DNA of 64,000 bases from Streptomyces tendae (GCF_008632955.1 NZ_CP043959.1:4464001-4528000), one strand, 5' to 3'. Positions 16,661-26,448 are shown, counted from the stretch's first letter. Made by a program: numbers and translations. The notes: generated by a model from the letters alone, not told the origin.

Positions 16661-19600
16661 TCAACTCAGCGGTTCGATACTGATGTTGCGGTACCGCACC
16701 GTGTTGCCGTGGTCCTGGAGCCGGATCGCCGCGGCCGCCGGTCCCTCGGGGGCGCCGCCGCCCGTGGGACCGTCGACGGCCACGTCGTCGTGGATCTTCT
16801 TGCCGTTCCACACCACCGTGATCCGGGCGTCGGACGTCTTGTGGCCCTCGGCGTCGTAGCGCGCGGCGCGGAAGACGATGTCGTACGACTGCCAGGTCTC
16901 CGGCGGGCGGGCGGCGTTCACGTCGGGCGCCTTCTTCTGGTAGACGGCGCCAGCCTCGTCGGTGGCGGGGGTGGTGTCACCGTAGGAGTCCAGGATCTGG
17001 ATCTCGTAGCGGTCCTGGAGGTAGACCCCGCTGTTGGCGCGGTCCTGGCCGGTGACGTCCGGGGGCAGCTTCGGCAGCCAGTACTCGACGTGCAGCCGGA
17101 AGTCGTCGTAGCTGTCCTTGGTCCGGATGTCGCCGCAGCAGACCTCCGCCGCCCCGTCGGCGACCGGCCACTGCACCGGGCGTCCGTCGGTGTGCTGCCA
17201 CCGGTCCAGGCCCCGGCCGTCGAACAGGGTGACCGGTGCGCCGTGCCGGTCGACGGTGATCAGGTCGAGGTTGACGTGCCCCGTGTCGCCCTCGTCGACC
17301 CGGTAGGCGACGGTGTTGTGCCCGGCGCGCAGGCGCACCGTCTCCCGCTGGGTGGACCAGGTGTCCCAGTCACCGGTGCTGCGCAGCTGTGTCTGCCTCA
17401 CCTTCTGTCCGTTGACGTACAGGGAGAGGGACTTGGCGCCCTGGAAGGGGTTCGGGCCGTTGGAGTAGCGCAGGCCCACGTCGTAGCTGCCGGTCTTGCC
17501 GGCCGTGACGTCGAAGGTGGTCGTGGCGCCCTGGGTGCCGTACCGGTCGACGAAGCCGCTGCCGGAATATCCGCGGTGGTCGGTGTTGATGCCGGCCGCG
17601 CCGGTGAGGGACGCCTCCTCCGCTTCGTACACCGGGCCGGGTGCGGGCTGCGGGCCGGGCAGGGCGTTGAGGGTGTACCAGGCCTCAGTGCTCCACAGGG
17701 TCTCGCCGGACGCGGAGCTGAACGGGCGCGGGGAGCGGACGTGCACCACGCGGCCCGGTTTGAGGCCGTCGATCGCCAGGGTGACCTTCTTGCGGTCGGC
17801 GGACAGCTTCGCCGAGGTCACCTCCAGGGTCTCCTCGGCGATCTTCGGGCCGCCGTAGTCGCGGGTCGGGGTGTAGCGCCACTGCTCGGCCCGGTAGTGG
17901 CTCACCAGGTCCTCGGCGGTCTCCTGCGACAGCGGCTGGGTGTACTCCAGCTCGAAGCCGCCCTTGCGCACTCGCATGGCCTGGATGTCGAAGGTGTTGC
18001 CGCCGTTGGGCGTCAGCTTCTGCAGGCCGAACTTGAGCTTCCCCTCCTGGCCCCAGTTGCCGTCGGCGCCGAGGCCGCCGACGTAGATCGCGCCGTCGGG
18101 GCCCATGCTGATGCGGTTCACGCCCGCCTCGAGTCCCTGGGTGAAGCGGAAGACGGCGCCCTGGTACTGGCCGTCGACCTTCTCCAGGTAGGCGCGCTGG
18201 AGGCCGCCGTAGGTGACGTCACCGAACAGCATCTGCCCCTTGAAGCGTCCCTTGGTCAGGTACAGCGGCGTGCTGGGCGAGTTGGCGATCTCGTTCTGCG
18301 GCAGCCACAGCACCGGCTGCGTCACCGGCTCCTTGTCGAAGGGGCCCACGGGGTTGGTGTAGTGGTTGAAGAAGCGGTCCTGCCGGACGTGGACCAGCTT
18401 CGACGCGGGCAGCCAGCCGCCCTGGTTGTCGGTGACGAACATGCCGCCGCCGGGTCCCCAGCCGATGCCGTTGGGCGTGCGGAGGCCGCCGGCCAGGTAA
18501 CTGACCTTGCCCGTCTTCTTGTTCACCTTGACGGTGACGCCCCGGCCGGGTGCGGGCTGCGGGTCGGTGGTGGCTCCGCCGTAGTCGATGGCGACGGACA
18601 GGTTCAGGTAGAAGTAGCCCTTGTCGTAGAGCAGGCCGAAGGCGAACTCGTGGAAGTTGCCTCCGTACGGCCAGGTGGCGACGGTCCGGGACCGGTCCAG
18701 GAAGCCGTCCCCGTCGCTGTCGCGCAGCTCGGTCAGCTCGTGCTTCTGCGAGACGTAGACCGTGCCGTCGACGACCTTCAGGCCCATCGGCTCCTTGAGC
18801 CCGTCGGCGATCTTCGTGGCCCGCACCTGGTCGGGGCCGGTGGAGCCGGTCGCGTGGTCGAGGACGTAGACCTCGCCGGCCGTGTTGTCGGTGCCGCCCC
18901 AGGTACTCACCACCAGCCGCCCGTCGGGCAGCCAGTCCATGCCGGTGACCTGCGGCTCGAAGCCATCGGGGCGCAGGTCGGTGAGCGTGTGGTCGGGGCG
19001 TACGGCGTTCAGCGGCAGGCCGTCGCCGGGCGAGTCGAGGACGCCCTCGCACTCCTTGCGGCCCGGCGCGGTCACCCGGACCACCCCGGCGTCGGTGCTC
19101 AGCGCCTCGTTCGGCACGGTCGTGAAGCCGTCGGCGCCCGGCGGCCGCCAGGCCAGGGTGAGCTGCTGGCCGCCGCCGCGCTCGAAGTGGTCGATGCGCA
19201 ACGCGTGCAGGCCCGCGGTGAGTTCGACGGTGCCGTCCTTGGGCTCCGCGCCGTGCAGTCCGTCGTGGTCGACGACCACCCGGTCGTCGATCAGCAGTCG
19301 CGAGCCGTCGTCGCTGATCAGCCGGAAGGTGTACGAACCGTCGGCCGGCACCTGGACGTTGCCGGTGACCTGGCTGACGAAGTTGTCCGCGAACCCGCCG
19401 AAGTCGTCCGTGGAGCTGAAGTCGACGACCGGTGCCAGCCGGTCGACGTTGGGCGTCTGGCCGGGCTTGAGCGTGCAGATCTCCTCGAGCGGGACCTGCA
19501 CGTCGAACACGCGGAGTGTGACGCCGGGTTCCTGGGGCGGCACCTCGGCCCGCGGCGCGGCGCCCGGCCGGGCGGAGGCCAGGGGCGACCCCCACACCCC

Positions 19601-19672
19601 GCCCGCCAGGAAGGCGCCGACGATCAGACCTGTGAGGGATCTTCGGACATGCCGGTATAGCCGTGCGTCCAT
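16661..19672 (-). CDS. Secreted PA14 / beta-propeller / CBM / DUF1080 protein
   Basis: The 1003-residue protein starts with a signal peptide (to about residue 35). A PA14-like domain follows (about 80-195; GSYTFRLISDDGSRLLID). A sorbosone-dehydrogenase-like six-bladed propeller spans about 225-620 (GMDWLPDGRLVVSTWGG, GIGWGPGGGMFVTDNQGG, GVNRISMGPDGAIYVGG). A CBM35/CBM6-like domain lies at about 680-810 (YEAEEASLTGA). The last 190 residues form a DUF1080 domain, now associated with 3-keto-disaccharide hydrolases (LFDGRGLDRWQH, NSGVYLQDRYEIQILDSYG). The combination suggests extracellular sugar oxidation or cleavage. Two cysteines (CC in AAEVCCGD) sit in the DUF1080 domain. It is unlinked to any transporter in the window. 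Confidence 0.85.
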   Translation of the reverse strand: MDARLYRHVRRSLTGLIVGAFLAGGVWGSPLASARPGAAPRAEVPPQEPGVTLRVFDVQVPLEEICTLKPGQTPNVDRLAPVVDFSSTDDFGGFADNFVSQVTGNVQVPADGSYTFRLISDDGSRLLIDDRVVVDHDGLHGAEPKDGTVELTAGLHALRIDHFERGGGQQLTLAWRPPGADGFTTVPNEALSTDAGVVRVTAPGRKECEGVLDSPGDGLPLNAVRPDHTLTDLRPDGFEPQVTGMDWLPDGRLVVSTWGGTDNTAGEVYVLDHATGSTGPDQVRATKIADGLKEPMGLKVVDGTVYVSQKHELTELRDSDGDGFLDRSRTVATWPYGGNFHEFAFGLLYDKGYFYLNLSVAIDYGGATTDPQPAPGRGVTVKVNKKTGKVSYLAGGLRTPNGIGWGPGGGMFVTDNQGGWLPASKLVHVRQDRFFNHYTNPVGPFDKEPVTQPVLWLPQNEIANSPSTPLYLTKGRFKGQMLFGDVTYGGLQRAYLEKVDGQYQGAVFRFTQGLEAGVNRISMGPDGAIYVGGLGADGNWGQEGKLKFGLQKLTPNGGNTFDIQAMRVRKGGFELEYTQPLSQETAEDLVSHYRAEQWRYTPTRDYGGPKIAEETLEVTSAKLSADRKKVTLAIDGLKPGRVVHVRSPRPFSSASGETLWSTEAWYTLNALPGPQPAPGPVYEAEEASLTGAAGINTDHRGYSGSGFVDRYGTQGATTTFDVTAGKTGSYDVGLRYSNGPNPFQGAKSLSLYVNGQKVRQTQLRSTGDWDTWSTQRETVRLRAGHNTVAYRVDEGDTGHVNLDLITVDRHGAPVTLFDGRGLDRWQHTDGRPVQWPVADGAAEVCCGDIRTKDSYDDFRLHVEYWLPKLPPDVTGQDRANSGVYLQDRYEIQILDSYGDTTPATDEAGAVYQKKAPDVNAARPPETWQSYDIVFRAARYDAEGHKTSDARITVVWNGKKIHDDVAVDGPTGGGAPEGPAAAAIRLQDHGNTVRYRNISIEPLS

Positions 19673-19740
19673 GCTTCCTCCTGCTGGGTCGACCGGAGGG
19701 CCGGATCAACTCCGGTGCCGAATGGGCGAGTACGTGATTA

Positions 19741-19813
19741 CGCCAACGGTTGCGCCGACACGGTAGGAGACTTCTGCTCAGTCCGTCCATACTTTGTCAT
19801 CGATGAGTTCAAA
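19741..19813 (-). promoter_or_regulatory. Candidate promoter and LacI-like site for the DUF1080 gene
   Basis: On the minus strand TTGAAC (19808-19813) and TATGGA (19786-19791) lie in an AT-richer patch, though the 15-nt spacer is short. Downstream, CGCAACCGTTGGCG (19741-19754) is an imperfect palindrome (5 of 7 pairs) centred on CG, like LacI-family operators. Both calls are tentative. Confidence 0.3.
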
Positions 19814-19835
19814 GTTCGCCGGACGGGCAACGAAG

Positions 19836-19872
19836 AGGCGGGCCCCGGCACGTACGGGACCCGCCTTTCGTG
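19836..19872 (-). terminator. Hairpin after the methyltransferase gene
   Basis: AGGCGGG and CCCGCCT flank a GC-rich loop 15 nt beyond the methyltransferase stop codon. The stem is only 7 bp before an internal mismatch, so this is a moderate candidate. Confidence 0.4.
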
Positions 19873-19886
19873 GAACGCCGGACGGC

Positions 19887-20699
19887 TCAGGGCTTACGGG
19901 CGAGACCGCCGTGCTCGGCGATGACCTTCGGGGCCGGCGCGTCGGCCTCCGGACGCCACTGCTGCACCGAGACCACGCCGGGCTCGACCAGCTCCAGCCC
20001 GTCGAAGAACGAGGTGATCTGCTCGACGGTGCGCAGGTTGTACGGCACCGCGCCGCTGGAGTTGTAGCCGTCCTGGGCGCGCTCGAACTCCGGGTCGATG
20101 CCACGCGAACCGTCGTTGATCGAGAGGTAACTGCCGGACGGCAGGGCGGACATCAGCCGGTCGACGACGGACCGCGCCTCGTCGTAGTCGGCGATGTGCC
20201 CCAGGATGTTACTGAGGATCAGCGCGGTGGGCCGGGTGAAATCCAGGGTCCTGCCCGCGGCCTCCAGGATGCGCTCCGGCTCCAGCACGTTCGCGTCGAC
20301 GTACGCCGTCGCACCCTCGGGCGTGGAGTAGAGCAGCGCGCGGGCGTGGGCGAGGACCATCGGGTCGTTGTCGACGTAGACGATCCGGGCGTCCGGTGCG
20401 ATCCGCTGGGCGACCTGGTGGGTGTTGTCGGCCGTCGGGAGGCCGGTGCCGATGTCCAGGAACTGGCGTATGCCCTGCTCGCCGGCCAGGTAGGTGATGT
20501 TGCGGCGCAGGAAGGCGCGGCTGCTGCGGGCGATGGTGACGATGCCGGGGAAGACGCCGGTGTAGGCGTCGCCGGCCTCCTCGTCGACGGGGTAGTTGTC
20601 CTTCCCTCCCAGCCAGTAGTTCCAGATGCGGGCCGAGTGCGGCACCGAGGTGTCGATCTTCTGCTGTGCTGATCCGGGTGCCGTCGCAGGGTCGGTCAT
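19887..20699 (-). CDS. SAM-dependent methyltransferase (DUF574/Methyltransf_19 type)
   Basis: The 270-residue protein belongs to the large actinobacterial S-adenosylmethionine methyltransferase family that begins with a DTSVPHSARIWNYWLGGKDNYP-like segment (only part quoted: ARIWNYWLGGKDN). The SAM-binding motif is FLDIGTGLPT, followed by YVDNDPMVLAHARALL. Many copies occur per Streptomyces genome, often near regulators, and their substrates are unknown. The ATG 20699 has a weak ribosome site. Confidence 0.88.
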   Translation of the reverse strand: MTDPATAPGSAQQKIDTSVPHSARIWNYWLGGKDNYPVDEEAGDAYTGVFPGIVTIARSSRAFLRRNITYLAGEQGIRQFLDIGTGLPTADNTHQVAQRIAPDARIVYVDNDPMVLAHARALLYSTPEGATAYVDANVLEPERILEAAGRTLDFTRPTALILSNILGHIADYDEARSVVDRLMSALPSGSYLSINDGSRGIDPEFERAQDGYNSSGAVPYNLRTVEQITSFFDGLELVEPGVVSVQQWRPEADAPAPKVIAEHGGLARKP

Positions 20700-20801
20700 G
20701 GGTACCGTCCGTGATGATCCGAGAGCTGTTGTCGCCGCTCAATCTACGGTCCCACAGCTCATCGGCGCAGGCTTGTTCGAAGGTGCGCCGGACGTTCGTA
20801 C

Positions 20802-20848
20802 GGGGCCGCCGTCACGGTGACGGGGGCCCCGGCGGGGGCATATGCCCC
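20802..20848. terminator. Terminator hairpins downstream of pyc
   Basis: Two dyads lie just past the pyruvate carboxylase stop. GGGGCATATGCCCC (20835-20848) is a perfect 14-bp palindrome. A 14-bp stem with one mismatch surrounds GTCACGGTGAC (20802-20830). Together they should end the pyc transcript. Confidence 0.65.
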
Positions 20849-20869
20849 AGGCATGGTCAGGCCCGTTGC

Positions 20870-23800
20870 TCAGGCGAGTTCGACGAGCAGGTCGCCGCCC
20901 TCCACCTGCTGGATGCGGTTGATCGCCAGACGGGACACCGTGCCGGACTTCGGCGCGGTGATGGCCGCCTCCATCTTCATCGCCTCGATGGTCGCGACCG
21001 TCGCGCCGGCCTCCACCGCGTCACCCTCGGCGACCGCGAGGGTCACCACACCGGCGAAGGGGGCCGCGACATGGCCCTGGTTGGCACGGTCGGCCTTCTC
21101 GGTGACCGGAACGTCCGACGCCGCGGCCCGGTCACGGACCTGGATGGGCCGCAACTGGCCGTTCAGCGTGGCCATCACGGTGCGCATGCCGCGCTCGTCG
21201 GCGTCACCCACCGCCTGGAGCTCGATCAGCAGCCGGACCCCGGGGTCGAGGTCGACGCTGTACTCCTTGCCGGGACGCAGGCCGTAGAAGAAGTCCTTGC
21301 TGTCCAGCACGCTGGTGTCGCCGAACGACTGCCGGTGCGCGTCGAACTCACGGGTCGGGGCGGGGAACAGCAGCCGGTTCAGGGTGGGGCGCCGGTCCTT
21401 GGCCAGGCCGTCGCGGTCCTCGGCGGACAGTTCCGCCACCGGCCTGGGTTCCGCACGGCCGCGCAGGGCCTTGCTGCGGAAGGGCTCGGGCCAGCCGCCG
21501 GGCGGGGTGCCCAGTTCGCCGCGCAGGAAGCCGATCACGGAGTCGGGGATGTCGTAGCGGTCCGGGTCGTCCTCGAAGTCCCGCGGGTCGACGCCCGCGC
21601 CGACCAGGTGCAGGGCCAGGTCGCCGACCACCTTGGACGACGGGGTGACCTTCACCAGGCGGCCCAGCATGCGGTCGGCGGCGGCGTACATCGCCTCGAT
21701 GTCCTCGAAGCGGTGGCCGAGGCCCAGCGCGATCGCCTGGGTGCGCAGGTTGGACAGCTGGCCGCCGGGGATCTCGTGGTGGTAGACGCGGCCGGTCGGC
21801 GAGGCCAGGCCCGCCTCGAACGGCGCGTAGACCTTGCGGACGCTCTCCCAGTACGGCTCCAGGTCGCCGACCGCCTGGAGGTCCAGGCCGGTGGGCCGCT
21901 CGGAGTGGTCGGTGGCCGCGACCAGCGCCGACAGCGAGGGCTGCGAGGTGGTGCCGGCCATGGAGGCCACCGCCCCGTCCACCGCGTCCGCGCCCGCCTG
22001 TATCGCGGCGAGGTAGGTGGCGAGCTGCCCGCCCGCGGTGTCGTGGGTGTGCAGGTGGACGGGCAGGTCGAACTCCCGGCGCAGCGCCGACACCAGCTTC
22101 GCCGCCGCGGGTGCCCGCAGCAGGCCCGCCATGTCCTTCACGGCCAGGACGTGGGCGCCGGCCTCGACGATCTGCTCGGCGAGGCGCAGGTAGTAGTCAA
22201 GCGTGTAGAGCCGCTCGGAGGGGTCGGACAGGTCGGCGGTGTAGCAGAGAGCCACCTCCGCCACGGACGTGCCGGTCTCCCGCACCGCTTCGATGGCGGG
22301 CCGCATCTGGGAGACGTCGTTGAGCGCGTCGAAGATGCGGAAGATGTCGATACCGGTCGCCGCGGCCTCCTGCACGAAGGCGTCGGTCACCTCCGTCGGG
22401 TACGGCGTGTAGCCGACGGTGTTGCGGCCGCGCAGCAGCATCTGCAGACAGATGTTCGGCACCGCCTCGCGCAGCGCGGCCAGCCGCTCCCAGGGGTCCT
22501 CGGCGAGGAAGCGCAGGGCGACGTCGTAGGTGGCGCCGCCCCAGCACTCCAGGGAGAGCAGCTCGGGCAGGCTGTGCGCGACCACGGGCGCCACGGCGAG
22601 CAGGTCCTTGGTGCGGACCCGGGTGGCCAGCAGCGACTGGTGGGCGTCGCGGAACGTGGTGTCGGTGACGCCGATGGTCGGTGACTCGCGCAGCCGGCGG
22701 GCGAAGCCCTCCGGGCCGAGCTCGGTGAGCCGCTGCCGGGAGCCGGCCGGCGGCTCCCCCGCCGGCACCTCGGGCAGTTTGGTCATCGGGTCGACCAGCT
22801 CGGGCCGCTCGCCGTGCGGCTTGTTGACGGTGACGTCGGCGAGGTAGGTGAGCAGCTTGGTGCCGCGGTCGGCGGAGTGGCGGGCGGTGAGCAGCTGCGG
22901 GCGCTGCTCGATGAACGAGGTGGTGACCCGCCCGGCCTGGAAGTCGGGGTCGTCCAGAACGGCCTGCAGGAAGGGGATGTTGGTGGCCACGCCGCGGATG
23001 CGGAACTCGGCAACCGCGCGCCGGGCGCGGCCCACCGCGGCGCCGAAGTCGCGGCCCCGGCAGGTCAGTTTGACCAGCATCGAGTCGAAGTGGGCGCTGA
23101 TCTCCGTACCCGCGTGGGTGGTTCCGCCGTCGAGGCGGATGCCGGAACCGCCGGGCGAGCGGTAGGCGCTGATGCGGCCGGTGTCCGGGCGGAAGCCGTT
23201 GGCCGGATCCTCGGTGGTGATGCGGCACTGCAGGGCCGCGCCGCGCAGGGTGACGGTCTCCTGCGACAGCCCGAGACCGGCGAGTGTCTCGCCGGCGGCG
23301 ATGCGCAGCTGAGCCTGCACCAGGTCGACGTCGGTGACCTCCTCGGTCACCGTGTGCTCCACCTGGATGCGCGGGTTCATCTCGATGAAGACGTGGTTGC
23401 CGTCGCGGTCGAGGAGGAACTCCACGGTGCCGGCGTTGCGGTAGCCGATCTGCCGGGCGAACCGTACGGCGTCGGCGCAGATGCGGTCGCGCAGCTCCGG
23501 GTCGAGGTTGGGCGCGGGCGCGAGTTCGATCACCTTCTGGTGGCGGCGCTGCACCGAACAGTCCCGCTCGAAGAGGTGGATGACGTCGCCCTGACCGTCG
23601 GCGAGGATCTGCACCTCGATGTGGCGGGGTTCGACGACGGCCTTCTCCAGGAACACCGTGGGGTCGCCGAAGGCGGAGGCGGCCTCCCGGGAGGCCGCCT
23701 CGATGGACTCCCTCAGCTGGGCGGGGTCCTGCACACGGCGCATGCCGCGCCCGCCGCCGCCCGCGACCGCCTTGACGAACACGGGGAAGCCGATCTCCTC

Positions 23801-24244
23801 GGCGGCGCGGACCAGTTCGTCGATGTCGGTGGAGGGCGCCGAGGAGCCGAGGACGGGGACGCCCGCCTCCCGGGCGGCGGCCACCGCGCGGGCCTTGTTG
23901 CCGGTCAGCTCCAGGATGCGGGCGTCGGGACCGACGAAGGTGATGCCCGCGTCCTCGCAGGCCTTGGCCAGTTCGGGGTTCTCCGACAGGAAGCCGTAGC
24001 CCGGGTAGACGGCGTCGGCGCCCGCCCGGCGCGCCGCGCGGACGATCTCCTCGACGGAGAGATAGGCCCGGACCGGATGCCCCGGTTCGCCGATCTCGTA
24101 GGCCTCGTCGGCCTTGAGACGGTGCAGCGAGTTGCGGTCCTCGTGCGGGAAGACCGCGACGGTCCTCGCACCCAGTTCGTAGCCCGCGCGGAACGCCCGG
24201 ATCGCGATCTCGCCGCGGTTGGCGACGAGCACCTTGCGGAACAT
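20870..24244 (-). CDS. pyc: Pyruvate carboxylase
   Basis: The 1124-residue biotin enzyme carboxylates pyruvate to oxaloacetate in the cytoplasm to replenish the TCA cycle. The order is biotin carboxylase (about 1-450; VLVANRGEIA, ATP-grasp GGGGRGMRRV), carboxyltransferase (about 530-1000; TTFRDAHQSLLATR with the metal-binding Asp) and biotin carrier (about 1050-1124). The biotinylated lysine is K1090 in EAMKMEA. The length is normal for a single-chain enzyme. ATG 24244 has AAGGGA upstream; an in-frame upstream start adds 30 unrelated residues. The gene is monocistronic, flanked by hairpins. Confidence 0.97.
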   Translation of the reverse strand: MFRKVLVANRGEIAIRAFRAGYELGARTVAVFPHEDRNSLHRLKADEAYEIGEPGHPVRAYLSVEEIVRAARRAGADAVYPGYGFLSENPELAKACEDAGITFVGPDARILELTGNKARAVAAAREAGVPVLGSSAPSTDIDELVRAAEEIGFPVFVKAVAGGGGRGMRRVQDPAQLRESIEAASREAASAFGDPTVFLEKAVVEPRHIEVQILADGQGDVIHLFERDCSVQRRHQKVIELAPAPNLDPELRDRICADAVRFARQIGYRNAGTVEFLLDRDGNHVFIEMNPRIQVEHTVTEEVTDVDLVQAQLRIAAGETLAGLGLSQETVTLRGAALQCRITTEDPANGFRPDTGRISAYRSPGGSGIRLDGGTTHAGTEISAHFDSMLVKLTCRGRDFGAAVGRARRAVAEFRIRGVATNIPFLQAVLDDPDFQAGRVTTSFIEQRPQLLTARHSADRGTKLLTYLADVTVNKPHGERPELVDPMTKLPEVPAGEPPAGSRQRLTELGPEGFARRLRESPTIGVTDTTFRDAHQSLLATRVRTKDLLAVAPVVAHSLPELLSLECWGGATYDVALRFLAEDPWERLAALREAVPNICLQMLLRGRNTVGYTPYPTEVTDAFVQEAAATGIDIFRIFDALNDVSQMRPAIEAVRETGTSVAEVALCYTADLSDPSERLYTLDYYLRLAEQIVEAGAHVLAVKDMAGLLRAPAAAKLVSALRREFDLPVHLHTHDTAGGQLATYLAAIQAGADAVDGAVASMAGTTSQPSLSALVAATDHSERPTGLDLQAVGDLEPYWESVRKVYAPFEAGLASPTGRVYHHEIPGGQLSNLRTQAIALGLGHRFEDIEAMYAAADRMLGRLVKVTPSSKVVGDLALHLVGAGVDPRDFEDDPDRYDIPDSVIGFLRGELGTPPGGWPEPFRSKALRGRAEPRPVAELSAEDRDGLAKDRRPTLNRLLFPAPTREFDAHRQSFGDTSVLDSKDFFYGLRPGKEYSVDLDPGVRLLIELQAVGDADERGMRTVMATLNGQLRPIQVRDRAAASDVPVTEKADRANQGHVAAPFAGVVTLAVAEGDAVEAGATVATIEAMKMEAAITAPKSGTVSRLAINRIQQVEGGDLLVELA

Positions 24245-24348
24245 GGTCGATCCCTTCAGCCTGCCGGTGACGATGACCATCGTGTCTGCGGCCGGTCCGG
24301 TACGCCATGTGAGCCGGGCCACTCGCCCCGGCACGTCATGACGCGAAA

Positions 24349-24381
24349 GGGGCCACAGAGGAACGTTTCCCCTGTGGCCCC
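24349..24381 (-). terminator. Terminator of the subtilase gene
   Basis: GGGGCCACAG and CTGTGGCCCC pair across a partly paired A/T-containing centre, 38 nt past the stop of the S8 protease gene. It is the only clear signal in the gap between pyc and that gene. Confidence 0.75.
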
Positions 24382-24418
24382 GGTGCCGGGCGCCGGTGTG
24401 CGCCCGTGCGGTGCGGTG

Positions 24419-25627
24419 CTACTCGGTGACCTTGAGCAGCTTGTTGGGCGTGCCGGTGCTCGGGTTGCCGATCGCGTCGGCGGTGGCGCCCTCGGTCAGC
24501 GCCTGGGCGACGGCGGCCGGGTCGGCGTCGGGGTGGCCGGTCAGGTAGACGGCGGCGGCGCCGGCCACGTGCGGGGAGGCCATCGAGGTGCCGGAGATGG
24601 TCTTGGTGCCGGTGTCGCTGTCGTTCCAGGCCGAGGTGATGTCGGAGCCCGGCGCGTACAGGTCGACCGACTCGCCGAAGTTCGAGAAGCCGGACTGGGC
24701 GTCGTCCTCGGTGCTGGAGGCGACGGTGAGGGCCTCGGGCACCCGGGCGGGCGATCCCTGGCTCGCGTCGGCGGACTCGTTGCCGGCGGCGACCGCGAAG
24801 GTGACGCCGGAGGCTATGGCCTTCCGCACGGCCGCGTCGAGCGCGGGGTCGGCGGCGCCGCCCAGGCTCATGTTGGCGACGGAGGGGCCCTTGTGGTTCT
24901 CGGTCACCCAGTCGATGCCGGCGACGACCTGCTCGGTGGTGCCGGAACCGTTGTCGTCCAGCACTCTGACGGCGACCACGTTCGCCTTCTTGGCGACGCC
25001 GTGCTCCGCCCCTGCGATGGTGGCGGCGACGTGCGTGCCGTGGCCGTTGCCGTCGTCGGCGCTGTCGTCGTTGTCGACGGCGTCGTAGCCGTGGCGGGCC
25101 CGGCCCTCGAAGTCCTGGTGCGTGATGCGCACGCCGGTGTCGATGACGTAGGCGGTGACGCCCTCGCCGGCCTGGTCGGGGTAGGTGTACGCGCTGTCGC
25201 CCGCGGTGTCCGCCTGGTCGATGCGGTCCAGGCCCCAGGACGGCGGGTTCTCCTGGGTGGCGGTGGTGCGGTAGGTGCGGTTGGCGACCACGGCGCCGAC
25301 GGCCGGGTCGGCGGCGAGCCGTTTGGCCTCCGTCGCGTTGAGGCCGTCCGCGGCGAACCCGTTCAGGGCCGCCGTGTACGACCGGCTGAGCTCGCCGCCG
25401 TACTCCTGCGCCAGTTCCTCGCGGTCCGCGGACGTGGTGCTCCCGTCCAGCAGGACGATGTAGCTGCCGGCGACGGCGTTCGCGGCGCCGAGGCCGAGGA
25501 CGGTGCCCTCGGCGGGTGGGGCCGCCTGGGCGGAGGCCGCCCCGAAGAGGGCTGCCGTGCTCGCGGCGGTCACCGCGCAGGCGGCGGCGGTGACCTTCAG
25601 TGCGACGGTGCGCATCCGATGCGTCAT
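24419..25627 (-). CDS. Secreted S8 subtilisin-type serine protease
   Basis: The 402-residue preproprotein has a signal peptide (to about residue 30; ASAQAAPP) and an I9 propeptide (about 40-115; YIVLLDG) that acts as chaperone and inhibitor. The mature catalytic domain carries D163 (VIDTGV), H196 (GHGTHVA) and S348 (GTSMASPHVAG). This is the layout of proteinase-K-like Streptomyces extracellular proteases. ATG 25627 is set by GAGGAG upstream. Confidence 0.93.
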   Translation of the reverse strand: MTHRMRTVALKVTAAACAVTAASTAALFGAASAQAAPPAEGTVLGLGAANAVAGSYIVLLDGSTTSADREELAQEYGGELSRSYTAALNGFAADGLNATEAKRLAADPAVGAVVANRTYRTTATQENPPSWGLDRIDQADTAGDSAYTYPDQAGEGVTAYVIDTGVRITHQDFEGRARHGYDAVDNDDSADDGNGHGTHVAATIAGAEHGVAKKANVVAVRVLDDNGSGTTEQVVAGIDWVTENHKGPSVANMSLGGAADPALDAAVRKAIASGVTFAVAAGNESADASQGSPARVPEALTVASSTEDDAQSGFSNFGESVDLYAPGSDITSAWNDSDTGTKTISGTSMASPHVAGAAAVYLTGHPDADPAAVAQALTEGATADAIGNPSTGTPNKLLKVTE

Positions 25628-25930
25628 GAAGAGGGATCTCCTCGTCAGGTGTGGGGGGTTGACCTCCGGCGCGACGTCACGGGGAGGCTGACGAGAAGAC
25701 TGACCAGTTGTCGCGGTCAGATCAATGGCGGCCGGTGGCGGCGGACGCCGTGCGAGGGCACATCTCCACAACGTCCGCCCATGCCGGAGCCAACCGCTCG
25801 GCAAAAGCCGAGCTGAGCGGGGTGCTTGAACGCGCCAACCAGCGCCTGGGCGAGATTCGTGACCATCCCCTCACCCAACCCTCACCCGGCCGGTGTTTCG
25901 GACTCTCGCGTTCCGGGGCGTCGCCGGAGG
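25628..25930. other. Gap between the subtilase and the broken NmrA-type gene
   Basis: This 303-nt stretch contains the ribosome site and presumably the promoter of the subtilase. I see no further gene, terminator stem or clear operator in it. Confidence 0.5.
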
Positions 25931-26346
25931 TCAGCGGAACAGGTCCGCGTGACGCCGGGCCCAGTCGCGAAGGCGCGCGGCGGGCGGCCGAGGACGTCCT
26001 GGACGCCGAGCCCGGGACGCAGTTCGGCATCGGCGGGCTCGCCCAGGATGCCGAGGGTGGTCTCGACGACGGCGTGCGGGTCGATCAGGTGGGCGGAGGC
26101 GCCCTCGTTCCCCGGGAACAGCGCGTCGGTGCCCTCGAGCACCTCGCGCAGACCCGCCTCGTCGGTCAGGTCCGCGCGCACCGGCCGCGCGCCGTCCGGT
26201 ACCCGCGCGGCCGTGGTCCCCCTCGACGCCGCGGTCACCCGCTCGCCGTCCGCCGCGAGGGAACGGACCAGTTCCCGGCCGACGTTCCCCGTCGCCCCGG
26301 CCACCATGAACATGAACACCTGCACCGTCAGCCCGGTGGTGGACAT
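25931..26346 (-). pseudogene. Broken NmrA-type NAD(P)-binding gene
   Basis: The N-terminal part is a normal NmrA/atypical-SDR start (VAGATGNVGRELVRSLAADG, then DLTDEAGLREVLEGTDALF). The usual 100-150 residues of the middle are absent. The tail QDVLGRPPRAF should run into DWARRHADLFR and a TGA at 25931, but a missing G near 25970 shifts the frame. Two lesions, an internal deletion and a frameshift, argue that this is a pseudogene. The intact relative in the window is the gene at 46889. Confidence 0.75.
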
Positions 26347-26448
26347 CGTGTTCAGCCGCTGGACGACTCCGGTGCTGTGGGCCCTGCACGCCTACGGGCG
26401 ACTCTCCGGCGCCGCACTGTCCGCCGCGGTGAGCCGTCTGCCGGGCGG

